Of a stretch of 64,000 nt of DNA, positions 8,887-17,575 are shown piece after piece; the first letter of the stretch is position 1; each line of letters starts with the position of its first letter. Source of the DNA: JAWKTV01 sp041398905 (lineage in GTDB: Bacteria; Planctomycetota; Planctomycetia; Planctomycetales; Planctomycetaceae); contig JAWKTV010000002.1 in the NCBI GenBank assembly GCA_041398905.1, forward strand, positions 248,001-312,000. Reading direction: 5' to 3'. Below the pieces are notes generated by a model that made no database searches, had not been told where the DNA came from, and worked only from the letters and a program-made list of their open reading frames with translations. Both the position numbers and the translations under genes were made by a program.

Positions 8887-8975
8887 GCGGGCGTCGCGAT
8901 CGCCTGGTGATTCTCATCCTTGGTTCCCTGACGATCGCACGCAAGGTTCCTGTCGAGTTCGCTGGCGGTCGCCAC

Positions 8976-8981
8976 TAGAAT
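8976..8981 (+). promoter_or_regulatory. Possible -10 box of ppa
   Basis: TAGAAT, 34 nt before the ppa ATG, matching the position and sequence of the element before fabF. No good -35 is visible. Confidence 0.3.
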
Positions 8982-9015
8982 CCGGCGCCTTTGCCACCCC
9001 ACGGACCCGACACAG

Positions 9016-9564
9016 ATGACCCACCCCTGGCACGACGTCATTCCCGGCGAGAATCTCCCTACACGAGTTCACCGCCGTCATCGAGATTCCGACCGGCTCG
9101 AAGGTCAAGTACGAACTCGACAAGGCGACAGGACTGCTGCGGATCGACCGCATGCTCTACTCGGCCGTCCAATACCCGCCAACTACGGCTTCATCCCGCA
9201 AACGTTTGCCGAGGATGACGATCCGCTCGACGTGCTGGTGCTCTGTCAGGAGCCGGTCGCGCCGCTCACGCTGGTCGACGCCCGGGCCATCGGCCTGATG
9301 ACGATGATCGACTCCGGCAAGAAGGACCACAAGATCCTCGCAGTCGCCAAGCACGACCCGGAATACAATCACATCCAGGAGTTCACCGAACTCGCCCCGC
9401 ATCGGCTGGAAATGCTGCGGAGATTCTTCAAGGACTACAAGACCCTCGAAGGCAAGGCGGTCGAGGTCGACAAGTTTCAGCCCCGCGAAGCCGCGATGCC
9501 GATCATCGAAGCCGCCCTCCAGACCTACAGCGAGACCCGACGCCGCGGCTTCGTGAAGAAGTGA
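9016..9564 (+). CDS. ppa: Inorganic pyrophosphatase, two frame breaks
   Basis: Cytoplasmic family I pyrophosphatase that hydrolyses PPi to phosphate. The start MTHPWHDVIPGENLP and everything from PANYGFIPQTFAEDDDPLDV to the C-terminus share one frame. The middle (EFTAVIEIPTGSKVKYELDK, then ATGLLRIDRMLYSA) is in another frame, so one indel lies near 9058 and a compensating one near 9172. The metal-binding DDDPLDVLV motif is intact. Total 182 residues is normal for the bacterial family. The pieces fit without loss of conserved residues, so the gene is probably functional and the breaks are errors. Confidence 0.88.
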   Translation: MTHPWHDVIPGENLPTRVHRRHRDSDRLEGQVRTRQGDRTAADRPHALLGRPIPANYGFIPQTFAEDDDPLDVLVLCQEPVAPLTLVDARAIGLMTMIDSGKKDHKILAVAKHDPEYNHIQEFTELAPHRLEMLRRFFKDYKTLEGKAVEVDKFQPREAAMPIIEAALQTYSETRRRGFVKK

Positions 9565-9571
9565 CGGGAAC

Positions 9572-9597
9572 GCGCGAACGCCACGCGGCGTTCGCGC
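9572..9597 (+). other. Hairpin directly after ppa
   Basis: Perfect 11-bp stem (gcgcgaacgcc/ggcgttcgcgc) with an ACGC loop, starting 8 nt after the ppa stop. No T-run follows. Probably a 3'-end structure or weak terminator. Confidence 0.5.
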
Positions 9598-9676
9598 CTC
9601 CCGCAAGGAAAGCCTTCCGCTTCAAGGTCGGTCGTCCCGGTCTCGCCTGATCGGTCCACTCGATTCCAGACTCACC

Positions 9677-10051
9677 ATGCCCAACTTCACCACCGTCGCG
9701 ACGATCGGTGACATTCCTCTGGGCGAAGGGCGAGCCTACCCCGTCAATGGTCGGATGGTCGCGGTCTTCCACCTCGAAGACGGATATCACGCGATCGACG
9801 ATTCCTGCCCGCACATGGGGGCATCGCTCGCCGGCGGCTACGTCGAAGACGGCGCCGTGATGTGCCCCTGGCACGCGTGGCGGTTCTGCGTCAACACCGG
9901 CTGCTGGCTCGACAGCCCCAAGTCGCCGCTCCGAGCCGCGCCCTACGAAGTCCGGATCAACGGCGACCAGGTTCAAGTCGCTGTGCCCGACAAAGTCGCC
10001 CCGCCCCCCGGTCTTGCCGCGGATGACGCTCCGCCGCCGGAAGGCACATAG
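9677..10051 (+). CDS. Rieske [2Fe-2S] protein, NirD-like
   Basis: 124-residue single-domain ferredoxin-like protein. The cluster ligands are visible in CPHMGASL (Cys44, His46) and CPWHAWRF (Cys63, His66). The fold matches small Rieske proteins such as the nitrite reductase small subunit or dioxygenase ferredoxins. No large subunit lies nearby, so its electron partner is unknown. The last 20 residues are Pro-rich and probably disordered. It stands alone between ppa and rsmD. Confidence 0.85.
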   Translation: MPNFTTVATIGDIPLGEGRAYPVNGRMVAVFHLEDGYHAIDDSCPHMGASLAGGYVEDGAVMCPWHAWRFCVNTGCWLDSPKSPLRAAPYEVRINGDQVQVAVPDKVAPPPGLAADDAPPPEGT

Positions 10052-10150
10052 CCGTCGATTACCCGTTGGACCGATCGGCGGCTAAACTGGTCGAGGGACT
10101 CCTGCGATACCCTTCCGACTGCCACGGGCACGACTGCCGACCTCCACCTC

Positions 10151-10750
10151 ATGCGCATCATCACCGGCCGCTTCCGTCGCCGTAAGCTCGAGACCAATCC
10201 CGGCCTCATTACCCGCCCGATCACCGACCGCGTCAAGGAGTCGCTGTTCGCCCGGCTGGAGGACCTGCTACCCGGAAAGCGCGTTGCGGACATCTTCGCC
10301 GGCACCGGCACCATCGGTCTGGAAGCCCTCAGCCGCGGCGCCGATCGCATCACCTTCATCGAGAAGGATCGCAAGGCCGTCGAACTGCTCAGGCTCAACA
10401 TCTCGAAGCTGAAAGTCGAAGACGAAACGATCGTCTGGCCGGCCGACGTGATGCGATGCTCGTTCAAGCCGCAGCGCGCGGAGGGCTTCTTTCCGTTCGA
10501 CGTCATCTTCTTCGACCCGCCTTACAAACTGGTGCCCACCATCATTAACGGCGCACCACTCTACAAGTCGATGCAGCGGCTCGCGGACGAGCGCGTGTCG
10601 ACGCCGGATGTGCTGCTGCTGTTCCGTGTCCCCGAACATGCGGAGTACGAACTGCCGACCGAATGGCGGGTTGAATCGAAGCTGGAGATGTCCGGCATGG
10701 AGATCCTGTGGTGCCGCAAGGCTGCAACCGAAACGCCGCCCGCTCCCTGA
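10151..10750 (+). CDS. rsmD: 16S rRNA (guanine-N2)-methyltransferase RsmD
   Basis: 199 residues, usual for the family, which methylates G966 of 16S rRNA using S-adenosylmethionine. Visible motifs: N-terminal MRIITGRFRRRKL, TRPITDRVKESLF, the SAM-binding DIFAGTGTIGLEALSRGA, and the catalytic FFDPPYKL (DPPY at 122-125). A Pro-rich C-terminal tail is added. No coaD or other common partner follows. Confidence 0.92.
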   Translation: MRIITGRFRRRKLETNPGLITRPITDRVKESLFARLEDLLPGKRVADIFAGTGTIGLEALSRGADRITFIEKDRKAVELLRLNISKLKVEDETIVWPADVMRCSFKPQRAEGFFPFDVIFFDPPYKLVPTIINGAPLYKSMQRLADERVSTPDVLLLFRVPEHAEYELPTEWRVESKLEMSGMEILWCRKAATETPPAP

Positions 10751-10980
10751 CAGCCCCGCCCAGATCCTGCGAGAGCGTCCGAAGTCCAGCAACGTCGCGC
10801 ATCCGCGCTTCTGTGTTGAATAGCCAGTCTCCACCATTCACCGACTGCGCCCGGCACGTTCGGCCCTTCCACGGCTGCTTCACAGTCTTGCACCAATGTC
10901 ATCCGGCGGGCAGAATCACGCTTCAACTAGCACTCGCTGCGCAACACCATAGCAGCCCGCCATGTTCAGGGAGGATCCTA

Positions 10981-13724
10981 TGGCCAAAGCATCCGCTGAC
11001 AGCTCTTCGTCGATCACCAGGTCCTCCAGAACGACGGGCAAGTCGTCGGTCGGTACGTTTGTGGAACGCCTGAGCCGACTCACCTGGCATCAGGCCAAAC
11101 AGTTGCTCGGTGATGGTGCCGACTCGCTTTGAGCGCTGCGCGGGAGATTCGAACCGGACCCCGACGCCGATGTCTATCTGGGCGGCGGCCTGTTCCGCGT
11201 GCGGATGTACGACCTCGAAGCGGACGGTGCCCGCGCCGTCGTGATGCTGACCCCCAGGGTGACCGCGGCCAGCAGCTTCAACTCAAGTGCGACCAGTGCG
11301 ACGAACCCTGTTCTCCATGCCGCCGCAGCGATGCGGCTGCTAGCGAAGAGAAGGTGGCGCTAGGTCTCGCAGCCCCCGGACGAGTCAGTCCCGTTCGAGC
11401 GCTGACCCGCAACGAACTGCTGGAGAGAATGCTCGACGAGCGACGCCGACGGGCGGCTGTCGAGAAGATGACCCTCCGCACTACCGACCCCGACACCCTG
11501 GACCGATTACATCCTCACCAGCCAAAGCTCGGGCAAGAGCTACCGTGTCGCGCTGTACGGGCATGACCCGGGAGAGGCGTACTGCTCCTGCCCCGACTTC
11601 CGCACCAACCGACTCGGGACATGCAAGCACATCATGCATACCCGCGAGAAGGTGCAGAAGCGGTTCACCAACGCCGAGCTGCAACGGCCCTACAAGCCGC
11701 GTGAAGTCTCGGCCTGGCTCGACTACCGCGACACCCTCGGCATGCGACTCACGCTGCCGGACAACGCGTCCGACACCATCAGCGCCTGGCTCGAACGGCC
11801 GTCCAGCAGCCGATCACCTGCGGTGAAGAGGCCGTCAAGCTCTTGCGATCACTGGAACGCAACGGAGCCGCCCCGCTCGTCTATCCCGATACCGAAGCCT
11901 GGCTCGAGCGCGACTGCTGCAATCACGGCTTCGCAGCCTGTCTCAGGAAATTCGCCGTGATCCGGCCGGCCATCCGCTCAGGACATCGCTGCTGAAGGTT
12001 CCGCTGCTGCCCTACCAAATGGATGGTATCGCCTTCGCCGTCGGTGCGGGACGCGCGATTCTCGCCGACGACATGGGCCTGGGGAAAACGATTCAGGGAT
12101 CGGCATCGCCGAACTGCTCGCCCGCGAAGCCGACATCAGCCGCGTCCTCGTTGTCTGCCCCGCGTCGCTCAAAAGCCAGTGGCGCGACGAAGTGCGGCGG
12201 TTCTGCGACCGCGACACCCAGATCATTCTCGGCCGGCATGTCGACCGGGTTCAGCAGTACCAGTCGGGCGCGTTCTTCACCCTCTGCAACTACGAACAAC
12301 TGCTCCGTGACCTCACCTACGTCGAGCAGGTCCCCTGGGACCTGATCATTCTTGACGAAGGGCAGCGGATCAAGAACTGGGAATCGAAGACCTCGCAGGT
12401 CGTCCGCTCGCTCACCAGCCGGTTCGCCCTCGTGCTCACCGGCACCCCGCTCGAAAACCGACTCGATGACCTGTTCACGGTCACCCGGTTCGTCGACGAG
12501 CAGCGTCTGGGACCGGCCTACGAGTTCTTCCACCGTCACCGCATCGTCGACGACCGCGGCCGGGTCGAAGGTTATCGCCACCTCGACGAGATTCGCGACA
12601 AGCTCAAGCCCGTTCTTCTCAGGCGCACCCGCGCCTCCGTGCTCGACGAACTCCCGGACCGCACCACTTCGATCGTCCGCATCACCCCGACGGCAGAGCA
12701 ACTCGAGCTGCACAACTCCGCCATGCAGACGGTCATGCGGATCACCAGCAAGAAGTTCATCACCGAGGTCGACATGCTCAACCTGCGGCGGGCGCTGCTC
12801 GCCGCGAGAATGTCCGCCAACAGCTCGTATCTCGTCGACAAACGGGCACCCGGCTTCAGCTCCAAGCTCGACCGGCTCGCCGAAATGCTGGAAGAACTCG
12901 CCCAACACGAAGATCGCAAGATCATCATCTTCAGCGAGTGGACGACGATGCTCAGCCTCATCGAACCATTGCTCGAGCGCGTGGGACTCGACTACGTTCG
13001 ACTGGATGGCGGCGTCAACCAGTCGAAGCGGCCTGAAATCGTCCGCCGCTTTCAGGAGGATCCCGATTGCCGGGTGATCCTCATGTCCAATGCCGGGGCG
13101 ACGGGCCTCAACCTGCAGGCCGCCAACACCGTCATCAATGTCGACCTCCCCTGGAACCCCGCGGTGCTCGAGCAGCGGATCGCCCGCGCACACCGCATGG
13201 GCGTCAAACACCCCGTCGACGTGTACCTGCTCGTCACCGAAGACACGCTCGAGGAACGGCTGCTCGACACCCTCGCCACCAAGCAGGATCTCGCACTCGC
13301 CGCGCTCGATGCCGAGTCCGAGGTCGATGAGGTCCAGATCCACAGCGGCATGGAGGAACTCAAACGCCGCATGGAGCAGTTGCTCGGCCATCAGCGGTCC
13401 GCCCCCGTCAATGTCAGCTCACAGCAGCAGGTGTCCGAACAGGTTCAGCAGCTCGCTGATCGCCGCGAGCGGGTCGCCGCCGCCGGTGGCCAGCTCCTCG
13501 GCGCCGCGTTCCAGATGCTCGGTGAACTCGTCAGCACCGACCACGCCCCGCCCGACCCGGCCGTCGTCCAGCAACTTCAGCATGGGTTGGCCGAGTGCGT
13601 CGACCGAGACGACAGCGGTCGACCGCAGCTCCGCATCACGCTCCCCGACGAACAGTCCCTCACAGGCCTCGCGGAAACACTCGCCCGCCTGCTGCTGGCG
13701 GGACGCAAGCCGGCGTCCGCGTAA
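10981..13724 (+). CDS. SWIM zinc-finger SNF2/Rad54-type helicase, 5' third broken
   Basis: DNA-dependent ATPase of the SNF2 family, about 914 residues when rebuilt. The start MAKASADSSSSITR has a strong GGGAGG 5 nt upstream. The N-terminal part has a SWIM-type zinc site, YCSCPDFRTNRLGTCKHIMH (near 11580-11640). The motor follows: ILADDMGLGKTIQ (motif I), ILDEGQRIKN (motif II), LVLTGTPLENRLDDL (III), IIIFSEWTTML (IV), MSNAGATGLNLQAANTVI (V) and EQRIARAHRMG (VI). From about 12100 to the stop the frame is intact. Between 11130 and 12100 it needs about eight one-base corrections and has an in-frame TGA at 11130-11132. Such SWIM-SNF2 proteins are common in bacteria; their exact role is poorly known. 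Confidence 0.85.
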
Positions 13725-14072
13725 AAGGCTTGTTCGATCAAACGGTCGGTCCCGTCAGGCCTCGCGACGTCATCGCCGAATCGACCTGCCACAGCCGCCA
13801 GCTCGTACCGGAATGGACCCGTTTTCAGCAGTAAACCCAGGTTGTGGGGATCACCCACCCCCACTATTATCCCACGGTACCGAACCGGCTCGCAGGGGGG
13901 CTTGGACGTAAAGCCGAGTGGGCGAACGCACGCTCAGGACGCGATGTTCCCCTTGTGGTCGCCGCCCTCCCGCTAACATCGCTGTGACGGGCTGGGGCAA
14001 GGTTCTTCACTGTCACACGCACGGAGGGGCGGCGAGGCGATCGGCCCGCGGTCTTCAGGAGGTTCGACGACA
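13725..14072. other. Leader region upstream of metK, no riboswitch recognised
   Basis: 348 nt. It contains a TAACAT hexamer at 13974-13979 with TTGTGG 15 nt upstream, a weak possible metK promoter, and an AGGAGG ribosome site at about 14056-14061. A small hairpin (gtggg/cccac) lies near 13844. I looked for SAM-I/SAM-II riboswitch core sequences and did not see them. Confidence 0.4.
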
Positions 14073-15225
14073 ATGGCGCAGTTTCTGTTCACGAGTGAGT
14101 CCGTCAGCATGGGACACCCCGACAAGGTGTCCGATCAAGTCTCCGACGCCGTTCTTGACGCCCTGCTCGCGCAGGACCCGATGTCACGCGTCGCCTGCGA
14201 AACGCTGTGCACCACGGACTTCCTGATGCTGGCCGGGGAGATTACGTCCAAGGCCAACGTCGACTACGAAGCCGTCGCCCGCGACATGGTCCGCAAGATC
14301 GGCTACACCAGCGACGACATCGGCTTCAACGCCGATACCTGCGAAGTGCAGGTACGCCTGCACCAGCAAAGTCCCGACATCGCCCAGGGTGTCGATGCCG
14401 ACGGCGCGGGCGACCAGGGATTGATGTTCGGCTACGCCTGCAATCAGACCAGCGAGCTGATGCCGCTCCCCATCGCGCTCTCGCACCGCATCCTCAATCG
14501 CCTCACCGCGGCCCGGCAGCAGGGCGAGGTCAACTGGCTCCGGCCCGACAGCAAGAGCCAGGTCTCAGTCCGGTACGATGGTCGCAATCCCGTCGAGATT
14601 ACCGCGATCGTCGTCTCCACGCAGCACACGCCCGCCGTCTCGCAGAGCGACATCAAGGGCTTCATCATCGACAACATCGTCCGCGACACCGTCCCGGCCG
14701 AGTTGCTCTCCGCCAACACCAAGTACCACATCAACCCGACGGGCAACTTCGTCGTCGGGGGCCCGCACGGTGACTGTGGCCTGACCGGTCGCAAGATCAT
14801 TGTCGACACCTATGGCGGCTGGGGCCGGCACGGCGGAGGGGCCTTCAGCGGAAAAGACTCGACCAAGGTCGATCGCTCCGCCGCGTACATGGCCCGCTAC
14901 GTCGCGAAGAACATCGTCGCCGCGGGACTCGCCACTGAATGCGAAGTGTAGCTCGCCTACGCGATCGGCGTCGCCGATCCGGTGAGCATCCGCGTCGACA
15001 CCTTCGGCACCGCCGAAGTCTGCGAGGACCGACTGGCCAGCGCCGTTCGCGAGATCTTCCCGCTCACACCCCAGGGAATCATCAAGCACCTGCAACTGCG
15101 CCGACCGATCTTCGCCAAGACCGCCGCCGGTGGTCACTTCGGCCGAGACGACGCCGACTTCGTGGGAAGCGGCCGATCAGGCCGCCGCGCCCAGAAGCTG
15201 CCTCGGCTGCGAAGCCGCCGCCTGA
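14073..15225 (+). CDS. metK: S-adenosylmethionine synthetase, with internal stop and frameshift
   Basis: Makes S-adenosylmethionine from ATP and methionine in the cytoplasm. The start MAQFLFTSESVSMGHPDKVS follows a strong AGGAGG. Conserved blocks are GHPDK (14-18), GAGDQGLMFGYA, and the signature GGGAFSGKDSTKVDRSAAY. Codon 293 (14949-14951) is TAG where the family has Gln (CEV-Q-LAYAIGVA), a single C-to-T change. The frame continues through FPLTPQGIIKHL and GGHFGRDDADF. A one-base indel near 15162 then shifts to a frame giving WEAADQAAAP and the stop at 15223-15225. Rebuilt length is about 384 residues, normal. An essential enzyme, so the lesions are probably errors. Confidence 0.9.
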
Positions 15226-15251
15226 CCTGCGCCGCATCGAAGCCATGGCTC

Positions 15252-15280
15252 GTCGACCCGCCCCGCCGGGGCGGGTCGAC
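15252..15280 (+). repeat. Perfect inverted repeat after metK
   Basis: A 13-bp perfect stem (gtcgacccgcccc/ggggcgggtcgac) with a GCC loop, 26 nt after the metK stop. It contains a GTCGAC palindrome at each end. No T-run follows. It could be a terminator-like hairpin or a REP-like element. Confidence 0.55.
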
Positions 15281-15378
15281 GGCAGCCTGCGGCCGCGTCG
15301 CAGGCCTGGTGATGTCCCGCGGTTGATGCAATCTCAACTTCAGTGTGCCCGATTGGATGTTCCAAGGAAGGAACGGAC

Positions 15379-16294
15379 ATGCGGACCGAACAGCGCCTTC
15401 AACATCTCATCGCCCCGCCAGCCGCCCGCGTGTTGTCCGCCATCACCACCGGCGGCGTCACACTGAGCATCGGCCTCGCGATCGCTGATGTCATCCCGCC
15501 CGACCTCTCCAGCCTTGTCGCCCTCGGCGTCTGCGGCCTGCTGCTGCTCACCGGCGGCTTGCTGCTGCCCGTCAACCCCCGTCGACGCACCGCATCACCA
15601 CTGCCACCAAAGCTGCAACTCTGGCTGGCCGGCCCGTTCCTCGCCGGCTGCGCATGGGCACCCGCGAGTGATGTCGGCACCTTCGTCGGACTCGTCCTGC
15701 TCACCGCTTTCGCACTGACCGCGCAGCTCGCACGTCCCGCCATCGCCGACCTGCTGGCCAACCGCACCGGGAGCGTCGACCCGCAACCACCAACCGGCAG
15801 TCGCCCTTCCCTCCCCCACCACGCCAGCGCCCGCGACCGCCCCGCCGGCAGTGCAAGGCACTCAGGACGCCCCGACTGCTCCCGCCGCCGTTGCACCGCC
15901 ACACACCATCGACGAACCGGAGCCAGCATCCGACGACGCGGCCATGCACGATCCCACGGCGATCCTTGACGGCGACCATGCCGACGTTCTGCCCTGGCAG
16001 CGACTCGCCCGCTGGCGCGACGCCTGCGGCGAGCGTGCCGAGGCGGAACTCACCGTCACGCTCGCGGCCGGGGAACGACAAACGTCCGTGCACCTCCTGT
16101 TTTCGCCGCCTCTCGCGGGTCGTCCCGAGGTGGAATGCGAGCCGCTCGACGACAGCGACGTCGAACTGACCATCGGTGCGGCGCACGCGTACGGCATCCG
16201 CATCGATGTCCGTCGCTCCGGCGACCTGTCGGCTCCCATGCTCTTTCGCATTGGCGCGCAGGCGAGCGTTAGCGAATCCGCCGCGGCCGCCTGA
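15379..16294 (+). CDS. Membrane protein of unknown function, one frameshift
   Basis: About 305 residues when rebuilt. The ATG at 15379 follows AAGGAAGGA. The N-terminal half has about four hydrophobic helices (LSAITTGGVTLSIGLAIADV, LVALGVCGLLLLTGGLLL, LWLAGPFLAGCAWA, VGLVLLTAFALTAQLA). A one-base indel near 15840 joins it to a second frame encoding a Pro/Ala/Asp-rich linker and a soluble C-terminal domain (LPWQRLARWRDACGE, AELTVTLAAGERQTSVHLLF). The C-terminal domain has alternating strands, like a small beta-sandwich. I recognise no family. The two halves could be separate genes, but the second has no good start of its own. Confidence 0.55.
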
Positions 16295-16361
16295 CCAATC
16301 GCACTCTCAGCGTCACCAAACGCCGGGCTGCTATGTCGATCACGCGCTCATCAGCACGCGC

Positions 16362-17366
16362 TCAGCCAGCAAACAACTGCGGCCAAGTCAGCAGCGCAGT
16401 GAAACGTTCGCTCGTCAACGCATGGTCAACGGCCATCCGGGGAATCGTCAGCGGGTCCTGCGGGGCGCCGCGAGTGAAGCCCCCGAAGAAGCTGAAGCTC
16501 CAGCGATAGCCCGCGGCATCCAGCGCCCGCCTGGTCGCCTCGTCAAAGGAGTCCAGCGAGCCAACCGGATAGCTGAACGCGTCGATCGGTTCACCCAGTT
16601 CAGCCTCGATCCGCCGCTTGCACTCGGCCACTTCCCACCGCTGTCGGGCCTCCGGCAGTCGCGAGAGAATCGGGTGCGTCACGGTGTGCCCACCGATCGC
16701 CATCCCGGCCCGCCGCATCTCGCGAACCATTTCCCAGCTCATCCAGACAGGTTCATCGAGCGCCTTAGGACATCGGTCCGAACCGGTCAGTCGCGCGATC
16801 TCATCCAGAAAGCAGTCGGTCTCCTCGTGCGGCAACTGCTTGTAGATCGACAACAGCGTGTAGATCGCCTGCTCGCGGATCGGTTCATCGAACTCGATGA
16901 CCCGATTCGTCCAGCGGGTCGACTGCAGGCGGGACCGCACGCTGGACCGCACCATCCACGCGATATCGTCCCACCAGGCGACGGTGCCTCGATCGAGGAA
17001 GCCGCTCGTGAGGAAGAACGTCGCCGGCACCCGATGCGCCTTGAGCACCGGGAACGCCAACTCGTAGTTGTCCAGATACCCGTCTTCGAACGTCAGCATC
17101 ACGTACTGGCCGCGACGATCCAGCAGCGCCCGGTCCAGGTCCGCGGGCGAGATCACGTCGAACTGCCGTTTCAGCATGCCGACCTGACGATCGAACCCCT
17201 CCGCCGACGCGCTCCACACACCCCGATCAAACAGACAACCGTGCGGGTCGCCGATGCGATGGTAGTTCAGCACCAGCACGCCCGACCACGTCCTGGCCGC
17301 GCGCAGCAGTCGTCCCGCACCGGTGTAGTGCAGCGCCTTCGCGATGATCTCTTTCTTGCCCTGCAA
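16362..17366 (-). CDS. Polysaccharide deacetylase (NodB domain)
   Basis: 334 residues, carbohydrate esterase family 4. It would remove N- or O-acetyl groups from an extracellular or cell-wall polysaccharide. Motif 1 reads TFEDGY (92-97): the usual first Asp (catalytic base) is Glu, while the second, metal-binding Asp is kept. Motif 2 is GGHTVTHPILSRL, with the metal ligands His227 and His231. The C-terminal part has AFSYPVGSLDSF, as in polysaccharide-export-associated deacetylases. No signal peptide is seen. Convergent with the membrane protein before it. The start at 17366 gives MQGKKEIIAKALHYTGAGRL, typical of this subgroup. Confidence 0.88.
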   Translation of the reverse strand: MQGKKEIIAKALHYTGAGRLLRAARTWSGVLVLNYHRIGDPHGCLFDRGVWSASAEGFDRQVGMLKRQFDVISPADLDRALLDRRGQYVMLTFEDGYLDNYELAFPVLKAHRVPATFFLTSGFLDRGTVAWWDDIAWMVRSSVRSRLQSTRWTNRVIEFDEPIREQAIYTLLSIYKQLPHEETDCFLDEIARLTGSDRCPKALDEPVWMSWEMVREMRRAGMAIGGHTVTHPILSRLPEARQRWEVAECKRRIEAELGEPIDAFSYPVGSLDSFDEATRRALDAAGYRWSFSFFGGFTRGAPQDPLTIPRMAVDHALTSERFTALLTWPQLFAG

Positions 17367-17498
17367 CGGTCAATTCGCACTACGAGGCGGTCAGGGGAAA
17401 CTTCGCCACTCGACGTCGATCACGATCTGCGGCGAAACACTACAAGGAAGGTATCACCCGTTGGAACCTCGCGCCGCCCGCCTGTTCCCAATCCATCT

Positions 17499-17527
17499 TT
17501 CCCCAGCCTGTTCGGGCGACATATGAT
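17499..17527 (+). promoter_or_regulatory. Possible promoter of the DUF1570 gene
   Basis: -10 TATGAT at 17522-17527 with a weak -35 TTCCCC at 17499-17504 (17-nt spacer), about 48 nt before the start codon. Confidence 0.35.
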
Positions 17528-17575
17528 CGGGCGGGAATCGCTGGACTTATTGCGCTCAATGCCCGGAGGGAACGG

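Noticed and set aside
13725..14072. Possible SAM riboswitch before metK
   Set aside because: I did not see SAM-I or SAM-II core sequences or a matching expression platform; only a small unrelated hairpin.
7454..17516. Repeated cagcctgttcggg at about 7453 and 17506
   Set aside because: Only two copies, in unrelated intergenic places; could be chance at this GC content.
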